64,000 nt of DNA, from positions 2,604,001 to 2,668,000 of the forward strand of contig NZ_CP020373.1 of the NCBI RefSeq assembly GCF_003957745.1, given 5' to 3'. A program made the position numbers and the translations under genes. The notes under the pieces were generated by a model. That model was given only the letters and a program-made list of their open reading frames with translations. It did no database searches and was not told where the DNA came from. Source of the DNA: Shewanella khirikhana (GTDB lineage: Bacteria; Pseudomonadota; Gammaproteobacteria; Enterobacterales; Shewanellaceae). This document shows positions 44,733 to 52,767 of the stretch, one piece after another. Position 1 is the first letter of the stretch, and each line of letters opens with the position of its first letter.

Positions 44733-46022
44733 TTAGGCGAAGGCAAACTTCGCCAGGAACAGCAGCGCCAGCACCACCACGCCCACATTGAGGTCACGGA
44801 AGCGACCACTGAGCGCCTTGATGGCAGCATAAGAGATAAAGCCAAAGGCGATACCCGAGGCAATCGAGAAGGTCAGCGGCATCAACAGACACACCACCAC
44901 CACTGGGGCAGCTTCGGTGATATCTTCCCACTCAACATGTACCAGGCCAGACATCATCAGAATGGCCACGTAGAACAGGGTACCTGCGGTGGCATAAGCC
45001 GGCACCATACCCGCAAGTGGCGATATAAACAGCGCGGCCAAAAACAGCAGTCCCACCACCACGGCGGTCAGACCGGTGCGACCACCGGCGCTCACGCCAG
45101 CGGTACTCTCAATGTAACTGGTGGTCGTTGACGTACCCAGCGCAGCACCGGCAATGGTGGCCACGCTGTCGGCAGTCAGGGCGCGGTTCAGGCGTGGCAG
45201 GCGGCCCTTGTCATCAAGGAAACCACCACGTTGGGCCACGGCCACCAAGGTGCCCGAGGTGTCAAACAGATCCACAAACAGGAAGGCAAACACCACCGAC
45301 AGCATGCTCACTTCGAGCACGGCCGAGAGGTCCATCTTCATAAAGGTGGGCGCAATTGATGGCGGCGCGGCAACCAAACCATTGTATTGGATATCACCAA
45401 ACAGCAGACCCAGGCCGGTAATGGCGAGAATGCTTAAGATAACCGCCGACTTCATGCCGCGGTTGACCATGGCAATGATCAGGAAGAAGCCCAGTACCGC
45501 CATCACCGCCGGGAAGGCTTTGATGTCGCCCATGGTCACCAGAGTTGCCGGGCTCGCCACCACAATACCGGCACTTTTCAGGCCAATCAGGGCGAGGAAC
45601 AAGCCAATACCGGCAGCAATACCAAGACGCAGCGACATGGGAATGGAGTTCACAATCCACTCGCGAATACGTACCAGCGACAGGATCAGGAAGCAGACAC
45701 CGGACATAAACACGGCGCCCAGCGCGGTTTCCCAGCTGTAACCCATCTCACCCACCACCGTGTAGGTGAAGAAGGCGTTCAGGCCCATGCCGGGTGCCAG
45801 CGCGATGGGATAGTTGGCCATCAGGCCCATGATCAAGCAGCCGATTGCGGCCGCAAGACAGGTCGCCACAAACACGGCGCCGTGATCCATACCAGCATCG
45901 GCCAGCATCATGGGATTGACGAAAATAATGTACGCCATCGTCAGGAAGGTCGTTAACCCCGCAACCACTTCCTGCTTCAGAGTCGTTTGATTCTCTTTGA
46001 GTTTAAAGATTTTTTCTAACAT
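44733..46022 (-). CDS. NCS2-family purine/hypoxanthine permease (PbuG/AdeP type)
   Basis: A 429-residue inner-membrane transporter with about 13 helices. N-terminal LKQEVVAGLTTFLTMAYIIFVNP and NYPIALAPGMGLNAFFTYTVV, then FVDLFDTSGTLVAVAQRGGF and STTTSYIESTAGVSAGGRTGLTAVV are the family signatures of the AzgA/PbuG branch, which imports hypoxanthine, guanine or adenine. On the minus strand a good -10 word (TATAAT, 46107 region) lies about 80 bases upstream, with the palindrome GGCCTGACCAGGCC (about 46119-46132) just before it as a possible operator. The gene is enclosed by two directly repeated MITE copies. Confidence 0.92.
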   Translation of the reverse strand: MLEKIFKLKENQTTLKQEVVAGLTTFLTMAYIIFVNPMMLADAGMDHGAVFVATCLAAAIGCLIMGLMANYPIALAPGMGLNAFFTYTVVGEMGYSWETALGAVFMSGVCFLILSLVRIREWIVNSIPMSLRLGIAAGIGLFLALIGLKSAGIVVASPATLVTMGDIKAFPAVMAVLGFFLIIAMVNRGMKSAVILSILAITGLGLLFGDIQYNGLVAAPPSIAPTFMKMDLSAVLEVSMLSVVFAFLFVDLFDTSGTLVAVAQRGGFLDDKGRLPRLNRALTADSVATIAGAALGTSTTTSYIESTAGVSAGGRTGLTAVVVGLLFLAALFISPLAGMVPAYATAGTLFYVAILMMSGLVHVEWEDITEAAPVVVVCLLMPLTFSIASGIAFGFISYAAIKALSGRFRDLNVGVVVLALLFLAKFAFA

Positions 46023-46147
46023 GGAACCGGGTTCCTTGATCTTGTTTTAATAATGGGTATCAGAGCGAATGTAAAAATGCCTTAACATTTTCAATCCGGC
46101 GCAGATTATAGGGACTTTGGCCTGGTCAGGCCAGAATAAATGGCTAA

Positions 46148-46412
46148 GGAAGGTGCGAATAAGTCCCGTGCTTGCTCTGCGTGTGCTTAAAGTGGATAGA
46201 TGCAAGGCACAGTTTGCAGCGAATGGCCCTAGTCCTTCGCAAGAACTGTAACGCAGCAAATACCGCTTTAAGCCACGCCCTACGGGGCTTTGATAGCAAC
46301 ACCATTTCGGCGTTATTCAACTTCAGCAGGCCTCGGCATGCTTTCAGTTGAATGCCTTGAACTGTCGTCGCTATCAAAGCCAGAGCTGTGCGAGGACTTG
46401 TTCGCACCTTCC
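46148..46412 (+). mobile_element. MITE with IS5-type ends, copy 3 (265 bp)
   Basis: The same 265-bp length, orientation and terminal repeats as copy 1, flanked by CTAA duplications at 46144-46147 and 46413-46416. The internal dyad GCTTTGATAGC/GCTATCAAAGC is kept. It lies upstream of the NCS2 permease promoter and downstream of the small transcription unit's terminator. Confidence 0.93.
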
Positions 46413-46475
46413 CTAAGCGGGGCAGCAGACAGGATGCAATCGAATGCGCAAATTAGCGGCTATGGTTGCAATGGA

Positions 46476-46503
46476 TAAAAAAAAGCCTGCTCAATGAGCA
46501 GGC
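46476..46503 (-). terminator. Terminator of the small transcription unit
   Basis: A perfect hairpin GCCTGCTC-ATT-GAGCAGGC (46485-46503) is followed on the minus strand by TTTTTTTTAT. It is far from any annotated long gene, which supports a short independent transcript from the promoter at 46972-46999. Confidence 0.9.
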
Positions 46504-46699
46504 AAAGACATGTTTCAAGCGTCCCGGATGGGAAAAGAATTACCGCGCTAGCGGAAAAACCTGGTATGTCGACAGATGCGTATCAACATACAACTTGAGT
46601 CCAAAAAGTACCCCAAAGGGGTAACACAAAGGTTGATGGATGATGGAAACTACTTAGGGAAGGGGTAGTTAAACCCTTGAACCGCCATTAAGGGGACGA

Positions 46700-46798
46700 T
46701 TAACCCTTGAAAGTCATGGTGTACAGACCACCGCGCAGCAAAGTTGCGTTAAACCAGGTGTTCTGCCAAACAAATGCGTTTTTACCAGTGTAAGACAT
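46700..46798 (-). CDS. Predicted 32-residue peptide, unrecognised
   Basis: The frame from ATG 46798 encodes 32 residues (MSYTGKNAFVWQNTW, then FNATLLRGGLYTMTFKG) and ends with TAA. A GGAG motif lies 9 bases before this ATG; an in-frame ATG two codons earlier (46804) has only 3 bases spacing and is less likely. The codons are those preferred by strongly expressed genes in this window (GGT, CTG, AAC, ACC, TAC). The peptide has two tryptophans, several aromatic residues and net positive charge, with no transmembrane run. The ORF lies in its own promoter-terminator unit. It is too short for ordinary gene prediction, and I know no homologue. Confidence 0.6.
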   Translation of the reverse strand: MSYTGKNAFVWQNTWFNATLLRGGLYTMTFKG

Positions 46799-46971
46799 AG
46801 TCATAAGCTCCAAATTAACAAGTCAGTAAGTACTCTAGCGAAGCTTGGCTCGGTTCCCTGGAGCTAGAGATTCTCATATCCGTGGAGACAACTTGTCACT
46901 CGGTTCCCTGGAGAGGTATCCATCCTGGATTGACTAGAGGTGACGGGCATCTTGCCCTGTCAACGAGAGCA

Positions 46972-46999
46972 AGTATAGCTAACTGTAGTTTTATTACAA
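46972..46999 (-). promoter_or_regulatory. Sigma-70 promoter of the small transcription unit
   Basis: On the minus strand TTGTAA (46994-46999), a 16-base spacer and TATACT (46972-46977) make a near-consensus promoter. AT-rich sequence directly upstream (46999-47030) could act as an UP element. The predicted start is near 46966. Confidence 0.75.
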
Positions 47000-47085
47000 G
47001 CATTATTTGATAATTTTTTTGTTTTGGCGATTTCCTGTAATTTTATTACACATTAATTCTGGGGTTATTTGTGATGGAGTTCCAA

Positions 47086-47121
47086 TAAAAAAGCGGGACA
47101 CCTCTGGCATCCCGCTATTTT
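47086..47121 (-). terminator. Terminator of the M17 aminopeptidase gene
   Basis: AGCGGGA (47092-47098) pairs with TCCCGCT (47110-47116). The minus strand continues TTTTTTATT, 27 bases past the stop codon. Confidence 0.88.
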
Positions 47122-47144
47122 TCAGCACGTTACGAATTACAGCC

Positions 47145-48674
47145 TTACCTTGTAAGATAATGACACATTACCGCCAAAGGCGACGCTGTTGGTTTACCGT
47201 ACACAGGATCCCCTTCTGTGGCACTGCCGGCAATGTCCAGATGCACGTAAGGCAGGGGTTTATCGCTGCCAAGCCCATGGGCCTCAAGGCCCGAGGCGCG
47301 GATAAGAAATGCTGCCGGGAACTGATGGCCTCGGGCGGTCACAGAAGAAGGCGCATTATTGGATGACAAAATGTCCGACGCGCCAGACACATCTTTAATC
47401 TTGTCAAAGTCTTCCCGGCGCAGCCTGGAGACTTCGAATGGCTCCCCTATGTTGTCACCCAACATGGCAATCTGCCCTGCCACACCGCCGCTGTGAGCCA
47501 CAGAGTTGGCCACCGCCGCCGGATAACCGCCGTAGGCGCGCACCACATGGCCGGTCAGTGTTGCTACCGAGAAGATCTCTGGGTTAACGGCGCCGAGCGC
47601 CTTTTGCCGCAGGTGGCTTAAGATATCGGCCAGCACCAGACGCCCTTCGGCATCCGTGTTGCCAATCCGCACCCGCACACCGGCGTGGCTTGGAATGATT
47701 TCATCGGTGACAAAAGCCTCTGAGCCAATGCTGTTACGCACCAGTCCAAGTTCGGCAATCACCCGAATACCTTTGGGTTTGAGTAGCGACAGGGTTTTCA
47801 TCAGGCCTGCAACGGCAGCAGCGCCGCCCTTGTCACGGCTCATGCCTGCCATGGCCCCGCCAATTTTCAGATCGGCGCCGCCGGTGTCGTACACCACGCC
47901 TTTACCGGCAAAGAGGAAAGTGCGCTCAACCTCGCCCTCACCCACATATTCGAGTTTCACGACTCTAGGCTGATGACGCCCCACCGCAAAAGAGGCGCGG
48001 CCCACAGCGCTCAAAAGCGGATAGTCGCGCTCCAGCTCATCACGGCCTTCAATCACCCGGGTGTGGATATCAGTGCCAGCAAAGGCTTTAACGCAGTAAT
48101 CGGCAAAGGCGGGTGCCGACATACGCTCAGGCTCGGTGCCGCACAGATCTCGGGCGAGATTGCGACCTGTCTCGAGGGCGCTGGCCAGGGTGGCGAGCGA
48201 TTCATCGGCGCCATAAAGGCCAATGGTTTCAATACTGCAAGGGGCAGCGCCCTGCTCCCTGGCTTCAAGGCTGGTCCATAATTCCTGACCACAGCCAAGG
48301 GCGGCGGCCAGCATGGCTTCAACTTTATCGTCACGGCCAAACACCGCCAGCAGCGGCCGAGTGGCGCCTGCGTCTCTTGCCATGGCAATGGCGCTGCGGG
48401 CAGCCTGGGTCACTGAGCGCACGTCGTCATAATCGCCATAGCTGCTGCCTATGGGGGCGTAAATCAAGCGGCCACCGGCGAGGCCCGGTGCCAGCAGTAA
48501 GGTGGTGGTCTTTCCCACCCGCTTGTCGATACTGGCGGCGTGGCCTGCCAGCAGACGTACTTCATCGAGGGAAACTGCATCCAATGAGGGGCTCAGCACC
48601 ATGAGGGCATCGAAGCCCTCACCGGCGAAGATGCCATTTTCATCCTGTTCAACAACAAATTGTGCCTGAAACAT
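47145..48674 (-). CDS. M17 family leucyl aminopeptidase
   Basis: A 509-residue metallo-aminopeptidase, close to the length of PepA. The catalytic C-terminal domain shows GKGVVYDTGGADLKIGG, the metal-ligand SRDKGGAAAVAG, and the signature NTDAEGRLVLADIL. The N-terminal half is a diverged PepA_N domain. Relative to PepA the GGADLK and MAGMSRDKGG stretch differs from the usual GG-x-x-K / MK-x-D-M pattern, so this is probably a separate M17 branch, not the main pepA. I use ATG 48674, with AGGA seven bases before it; the frame runs to 48785 through the divergent promoter region. It is divergent from pepD (212 bp apart), so two peptidases share one control region. Confidence 0.9.
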   Translation of the reverse strand: MFQAQFVVEQDENGIFAGEGFDALMVLSPSLDAVSLDEVRLLAGHAASIDKRVGKTTTLLLAPGLAGGRLIYAPIGSSYGDYDDVRSVTQAARSAIAMARDAGATRPLLAVFGRDDKVEAMLAAALGCGQELWTSLEAREQGAAPCSIETIGLYGADESLATLASALETGRNLARDLCGTEPERMSAPAFADYCVKAFAGTDIHTRVIEGRDELERDYPLLSAVGRASFAVGRHQPRVVKLEYVGEGEVERTFLFAGKGVVYDTGGADLKIGGAMAGMSRDKGGAAAVAGLMKTLSLLKPKGIRVIAELGLVRNSIGSEAFVTDEIIPSHAGVRVRIGNTDAEGRLVLADILSHLRQKALGAVNPEIFSVATLTGHVVRAYGGYPAAVANSVAHSGGVAGQIAMLGDNIGEPFEVSRLRREDFDKIKDVSGASDILSSNNAPSSVTARGHQFPAAFLIRASGLEAHGLGSDKPLPYVHLDIAGSATEGDPVYGKPTASPLAVMCHYLTR

Positions 48675-48886
48675 GACCCGTCCTATTGTTTTGATTGTGT
48701 ATTGCAAGGCTCGGCTGATTATTCCTGCAAACAGCATCATTTGCCACCCGCTGCACGGCCTTTCGCTGGAAACTTTGGCTTCCACAAGAGGGATGTTTGC
48801 CCATCCACCCCAGGCTCACACTGTGGTAAACTCGGCGCAATCAAGGGCGCACCGCCCAGTCATGACAAAAAAGCCGGGAGTATTCC

Positions 48887-50347
48887 GTGACTGCTATTAA
48901 TCAGCTCTACCCTCAGCCTCTGTGGCAGTGGTTCGAACAAATCTGTGCCATTCCCCATCCTTCCAAACACGAAGCGGCCCTGAGCCAGCACATTCAGGCA
49001 TGGGCCCGCGATAAAGGCCTGCCTGTGGTGGAAGATAAAGTCGGCAACCTGATTATCCGTAAAGCCGCCACTCCCGGCATGGAAAACCGTAAGACTGTGG
49101 TGATTCAGGCACACATCGATATGGTGCCGCAGAAGAACAACGACAAGGTACACGACTTTACCAAGGACCCGATTGAAGCCTATGTGGATGGCGAGTGGGT
49201 TAAGGCCCGTGGCACTACCCTTGGCGCCGACAACGGCATAGGTATGGCATCAGCACTGGCCATTCTTGGCAGCGATGACATTCCCCACGGCCCACTGGAA
49301 GTGCTGCTGACCATCGACGAAGAAGCCGGTATGACAGGCGCCTTCGGTCTGGAAGCCGGTTATCTGGATGCCGAAATCCTGATCAACACAGATTCTGAGC
49401 AGGAAGGCGAGATTTACATGGGCTGCGCCGGTGGCGTAGACGCCGAAATCACCCTGCCCATGGTATGGGAAGCCCCGGCCGAAGGTTACAAGAGCTTCGC
49501 GCTGAACCTGTCTGGTCTCAAGGGTGGTCACTCCGGGGTGAACATTCACCTTGGCCGTGGCAATGCCAACAAGCTGCTGGCCCGTTTCCTGTTTGAAAAC
49601 GTTGAAGCCCTGCAACTGGAACTGGCCGATTTCAACGGCGGCTCGCTGCGTAACGCCATTCCCCGCGAAGCTGGTCTGACCCTGATGGTACCGGCCGAGC
49701 ACGAGCAAGGCTTGAAAGATGCCGTCAGCGCCTTCGAAGCTCTGGTGCGTGAAGAGCTGGCCATTGCCGATCCCGGCGCCGTTCTGACCCTGACTGAAGT
49801 GGCCGAGCCCAAGCGGGTGATGAGCGAGCACAGCCAGAACACCTTTATCGACCTGCTGAACGCCTGCCCCAACGGCGTAATGCGCATGAGCGATGAAGTA
49901 GCCGGTGTCACCGAGACTTCGCTGAACGTGGGCGTTATCACCACCAGCGAGCAGGATGTGAAAATCCTCTGCCTGATCCGCTCCCTGATTGACTCTGGCC
50001 GGACCCAGGTTGAAGGCATGTTGATTGCGCTCTCTAACCTCGCCGGCGCTGAAATCGAGCTCTCTGGCGCTTACCCAGGCTGGAAGCCGGACAACAGCTC
50101 GCCTGTGATGGCCATCGTGCGTGAAACCTATCAGGACATCTACAACAAAGAGCCGGTGATCATGGTTATCCACGCCGGTCTCGAGTGTGGTCTGTTCAAG
50201 AAGCCCTACCCCGAGATGGACATGGTTTCCATTGGCCCCACCATCCGCTTCCCACACAGCCCGGATGAGATGGTGAACATCGAAACCGTGGGCCAATACT
50301 GGCAGCTGCTGCTGGCAGTGCTTGAACGTATTCCTGAAAAGGCCTGA
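48887..50347 (+). CDS. pepD: Aminoacyl-histidine dipeptidase (M20 family)
   Basis: A 486-residue cytosolic dipeptidase, one residue longer than E. coli PepD. It begins at GTG with GGGAG six bases upstream. The zinc-site and catalytic motifs are visible: VIQAHIDMV, TLGADNGIGMA, LTIDEEAGMTGAFGL, INTDSEQEGEIYMGCAGG and IHAGLECGLF. The lid-domain insert lies between about 200 and 380. It hydrolyses Xaa-His and other dipeptides. It has its own terminator. Confidence 0.97.
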   Translation: MTAINQLYPQPLWQWFEQICAIPHPSKHEAALSQHIQAWARDKGLPVVEDKVGNLIIRKAATPGMENRKTVVIQAHIDMVPQKNNDKVHDFTKDPIEAYVDGEWVKARGTTLGADNGIGMASALAILGSDDIPHGPLEVLLTIDEEAGMTGAFGLEAGYLDAEILINTDSEQEGEIYMGCAGGVDAEITLPMVWEAPAEGYKSFALNLSGLKGGHSGVNIHLGRGNANKLLARFLFENVEALQLELADFNGGSLRNAIPREAGLTLMVPAEHEQGLKDAVSAFEALVREELAIADPGAVLTLTEVAEPKRVMSEHSQNTFIDLLNACPNGVMRMSDEVAGVTETSLNVGVITTSEQDVKILCLIRSLIDSGRTQVEGMLIALSNLAGAEIELSGAYPGWKPDNSSPVMAIVRETYQDIYNKEPVIMVIHAGLECGLFKKPYPEMDMVSIGPTIRFPHSPDEMVNIETVGQYWQLLLAVLERIPEKA

Positions 50348-50365
50348 GCCTTAAATTAATCCAGC

Positions 50366-50397
50366 AAAAAGGGCGACTCTTCAGTCGCCCTTTTCTT
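50366..50397 (+). terminator. Terminator of pepD
   Basis: AAAAAGGGCGACT-CTTC-AGTCGCCCTTTTCTT, an 8-bp stem (50371-50378 with 50383-50390) with A-run before and T-run after, about 20 bases after the pepD stop. It may also serve the convergent LysR gene. Confidence 0.92.
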
Positions 50398-50418
50398 ATT
50401 CTGTTGAAAATAGAAAAC

Positions 50419-51327
50419 CTAATTGCTCACCAACGACTTCATCAGGCTGCGAAGCCAAATCAGCGCCGGATGCCCGCCAAGCGCAGGGTGCCAGACGCAG
50501 TTAAGATGATACCCGGGCACATCCTCAGGCAGCTGAAGCCGCTTCAGCGGCCAGTGTTCGGCCAGCAAATCTGCCACCTTTTGGGGAAGCACCAATACAT
50601 AGTCGCTTCGACACACAATGGCCGCCGCCGACATGTAGCTTTGGCTGTTCACCGAAATACGCCGCGACAAGCCCTGGCTCCCGAGCCAACTATCAAGCCT
50701 GGCTTCTGAGGTGCCAAGTGGCGAGTGAAACACATGGGCCATGCCAATAAGCTCGCTAAGCGCCATCTGCTCGCCAACCCCGGGTAAGTCTTTTCGAACC
50801 AAACCTGCCAGCGGCTCGGTAAGCCAGGTTTCTTTGCCAAGATAGGCCGGTACCTGCATATATTCATCAAAGCCCAGCACCAAATCTATTTCGCCGGACG
50901 CAAGCTCAGCCTCCGGCAGCCTATCCCGCAGAATACGAATTTCGACGCTTACCCCGGGGGCCAGTTCATTCAGCCGCTGCATCAAAGGCGGCATCAGCAC
51001 GCACTCCACATAGTCAGTGGTGCACAGCACAAAACGGCGCCGTGAGGTTTGGGGGTCGAAGGCTTCTTCCTCGCTGAGCTGCTGCTCCAAAAGCCTTAGC
51101 GCCTGACGTACGCCACTGTGCAGATGCTGGGCGCGGGGCGTGGGCACCATCCCCTGCGGAGTACGCACCAGCAACTGATCGCCAAAGGCGGTGCGCAGCC
51201 TGCCCAGGGCATGACTCATGGCTGGCTGACTGATAAACAGCGACTCGGCCGCGCGGGTCACGCTGCCCTGAGTCATCAGGGCATCAAAGGCAAGCAGCAG
51301 ATTGAGGTCGAGTTGATGCAGTTTCAT
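50419..51327 (-). CDS. LysR-type regulator, probable controller of aguA-amidase
   Basis: A 302-residue regulator. The helix-turn-helix is at the N-terminus (LDLNLLLAFDALMTQGSVTRAAESLFISQPAMSHALGRLRTAFGDQLLVRT), in the NodD/PcpR-like style with the MKLHQLDLNLL opening. The effector domain follows. ATG 51327 is used in preference to a GTG two codons up. It is divergent from the agmatine deiminase gene across 307 bp, and that pairing makes it the likely regulator of polyamine degradation; the coinducer (perhaps agmatine or carbamoylputrescine) is a guess. Confidence 0.88.
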   Translation of the reverse strand: MKLHQLDLNLLLAFDALMTQGSVTRAAESLFISQPAMSHALGRLRTAFGDQLLVRTPQGMVPTPRAQHLHSGVRQALRLLEQQLSEEEAFDPQTSRRRFVLCTTDYVECVLMPPLMQRLNELAPGVSVEIRILRDRLPEAELASGEIDLVLGFDEYMQVPAYLGKETWLTEPLAGLVRKDLPGVGEQMALSELIGMAHVFHSPLGTSEARLDSWLGSQGLSRRISVNSQSYMSAAAIVCRSDYVLVLPQKVADLLAEHWPLKRLQLPEDVPGYHLNCVWHPALGGHPALIWLRSLMKSLVSN

Positions 51328-51634
51328 AGCCACTATTCATATTAATTATGGGCACATACATCTTATTCATTTGTTGTATGATGGTGCAACTTCTTACACT
51401 GTCACTACTTCGTCATCGGCTTTGCGGTGCTTCTCGTGCAGAAGGTGACCAAAGCGGCAATTACGGTATCCCGAACGCGCTGCCTTTCGGGGTTTAACAC
51501 AAAGCAGACCAAGATAACGCTAAGATTAGTTTCACGGCGCTGCCATCTCGTCAGGGCAGCGTAAGCGACAACGGCCAAGACCCGTTCCCTAATCCTGTGG
51601 TGCGAAGCCAGCACCCGACAGCAAGGACATAGCA
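51328..51634 (+). promoter_or_regulatory. Divergent control region LysR / aguA, with possible leader ORF
   Basis: CATACA (51355-51360) and TGTATG (51375-51380) form a dyad spaced 14 bases, a plausible LysR-box, immediately before a frame of 38 codons (51381-51497, opening ATGGTGCAA, ending in TAA) on the plus strand. A perfect 7-bp hairpin CGCTGCC/GGCAGCG is at about 51539-51563. The frame has no good Shine-Dalgarno, so it may be chance. The distance of about 255 bases from dyad to aguA suggests a structured leader or a promoter further downstream. Confidence 0.4.
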
Positions 51635-52732
51635 ATGAGCATCAACACTCTCAACTCAACTCCGGCCGCCGATGGCTTCACCATGCCCGCCGAGTGGGCA
51701 CACCAGCAGGCCGTGTGGATGATTTGGCCATTTCGTCCTGACAACTGGCGCGAAGCCGGTCGCTTTGCACAGGAGACCTTCGCCAAGGTGGCCGATGCCA
51801 TTGGCGGTGCCACACCTGTGTTTATGGGGGTGCCAGCCGAGTTTATGGACAAGGCCCGCGCCATTATGCCGGCCCACGTAACCCTGGTTGAGATGAACAG
51901 TGATGACTGCTGGGCCCGCGACACAGGCCCAACCGTGGTTACCAATGCCGCCGGCGAGTGCCGCGGTATCGATTGGGGCTTCAACGCCTGGGGCGGCCAC
52001 AAGGGCGGCCTCTATTACCCGTGGGATCAGGATGAGAAAGTGGCAGCCCAGATGCTCGCCAAGCATGCCATGGACAGATACCAGGCGCCGCTTATCCTCG
52101 AAGGCGGCTCCATCCACGTGGACGGTGAAGGCACCTGCCTCACCACCGCCGAGTGCCTGCTTAATGAAAACCGCAACCCACACCTCACCAAAGAGCAAAT
52201 CGAAGCGCACCTGCGCGACTATCTGGGTGTAACCAGCTTTATCTGGCTGGGTGACGGCGTTTACATGGACGAGACCGACGGCCACATCGACAACATCTGC
52301 TGTTTTGTCCGCCCGGGTGAAGTAGCACTGCACTGGACCGATGATGAAAGCGACCCACAGTACGAACGCTCTGTTGCCGCACTGAAAGTGCTGGAAGCCG
52401 CCGTGGATGCCAAGGGCCGTAAACTCAAGGTGTGGAAGCTGCCTCAGCCTGGCCCGCTCTACTGCACCGAAGAAGAGTCCGCCGGCGTCGAGAGCGGCAC
52501 CGGCGTGCCACGCGAAGCCGAAGGTCGTCTGGCCGGTTCCTACGTGAACTTCCTTATCACCAACGACCGTATCGTCTACCCGCTTTTGGACGAAGCAACA
52601 GACGGTGAAGCTCAGCGCATTCTGGAAGATATCTTCCCTGAGCATAAGGTTATCGGCGTCCCGGCCCGTGAGATCCTGCTTGGCGGTGGTAACATTCACT
52701 GCATTACCCAGCAGATCCCATCCGGCAAATAA
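51635..52732 (+). CDS. aguA: Agmatine deiminase
   Basis: A 365-residue guanidine-modifying enzyme that converts agmatine to N-carbamoylputrescine and ammonia. The catalytic pieces are visible: MNSDDCWARDTGPT, WGGHKGGLYYPWDQD, LEGGSIHVDGEGT, the His in TDGHIDNI and the nucleophilic Cys in GGGNIHCITQQIP. AAGGA lies 8 bases before the ATG. The next gene is an amidase rather than the nitrilase-type aguB, which is the usual second step. Confidence 0.95.
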   Translation: MSINTLNSTPAADGFTMPAEWAHQQAVWMIWPFRPDNWREAGRFAQETFAKVADAIGGATPVFMGVPAEFMDKARAIMPAHVTLVEMNSDDCWARDTGPTVVTNAAGECRGIDWGFNAWGGHKGGLYYPWDQDEKVAAQMLAKHAMDRYQAPLILEGGSIHVDGEGTCLTTAECLLNENRNPHLTKEQIEAHLRDYLGVTSFIWLGDGVYMDETDGHIDNICCFVRPGEVALHWTDDESDPQYERSVAALKVLEAAVDAKGRKLKVWKLPQPGPLYCTEEESAGVESGTGVPREAEGRLAGSYVNFLITNDRIVYPLLDEATDGEAQRILEDIFPEHKVIGVPAREILLGGGNIHCITQQIPSGK

Positions 52733-52767
52733 TCGGCCTGTTCATTCATCTTTTCGGAGTTACCCGT

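Larger units (their letters stand above)
46476..46966 (-). ncRNA. Candidate dual-function small RNA (leader, 32-codon ORF, C-rich tail)
   Basis: A minus-strand transcript of about 490 bases is predicted from the promoter and the terminator. The 5' part (46848-46930) can form four small hairpins whose loops show AGGA (46918-46930), AGGGA (46899-46913), ACGGA (46872-46888) and AGGGA (46848-46864); CTCGGTTCCCTGGAG (plus-strand reading) is repeated exactly, 50 bp apart. The middle encodes a 32-residue peptide. The 3' part carries C-rich words (CCCCT near 46691, ACCCCTTCCCT at 46656-46666 and a TTACCCC dyad at 46608-46625) that are complementary to Shine-Dalgarno sequences. I do not recognise the RNA family. 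A pure mRNA with a long tail is the alternative. Confidence 0.55.

Noticed and set aside
46849..46968. Purine, cobalamin, TPP or guanidine riboswitch in the small-RNA leader
   Set aside because: None of the conserved core words of these classes is present; the repeated hairpins do not match their folds.
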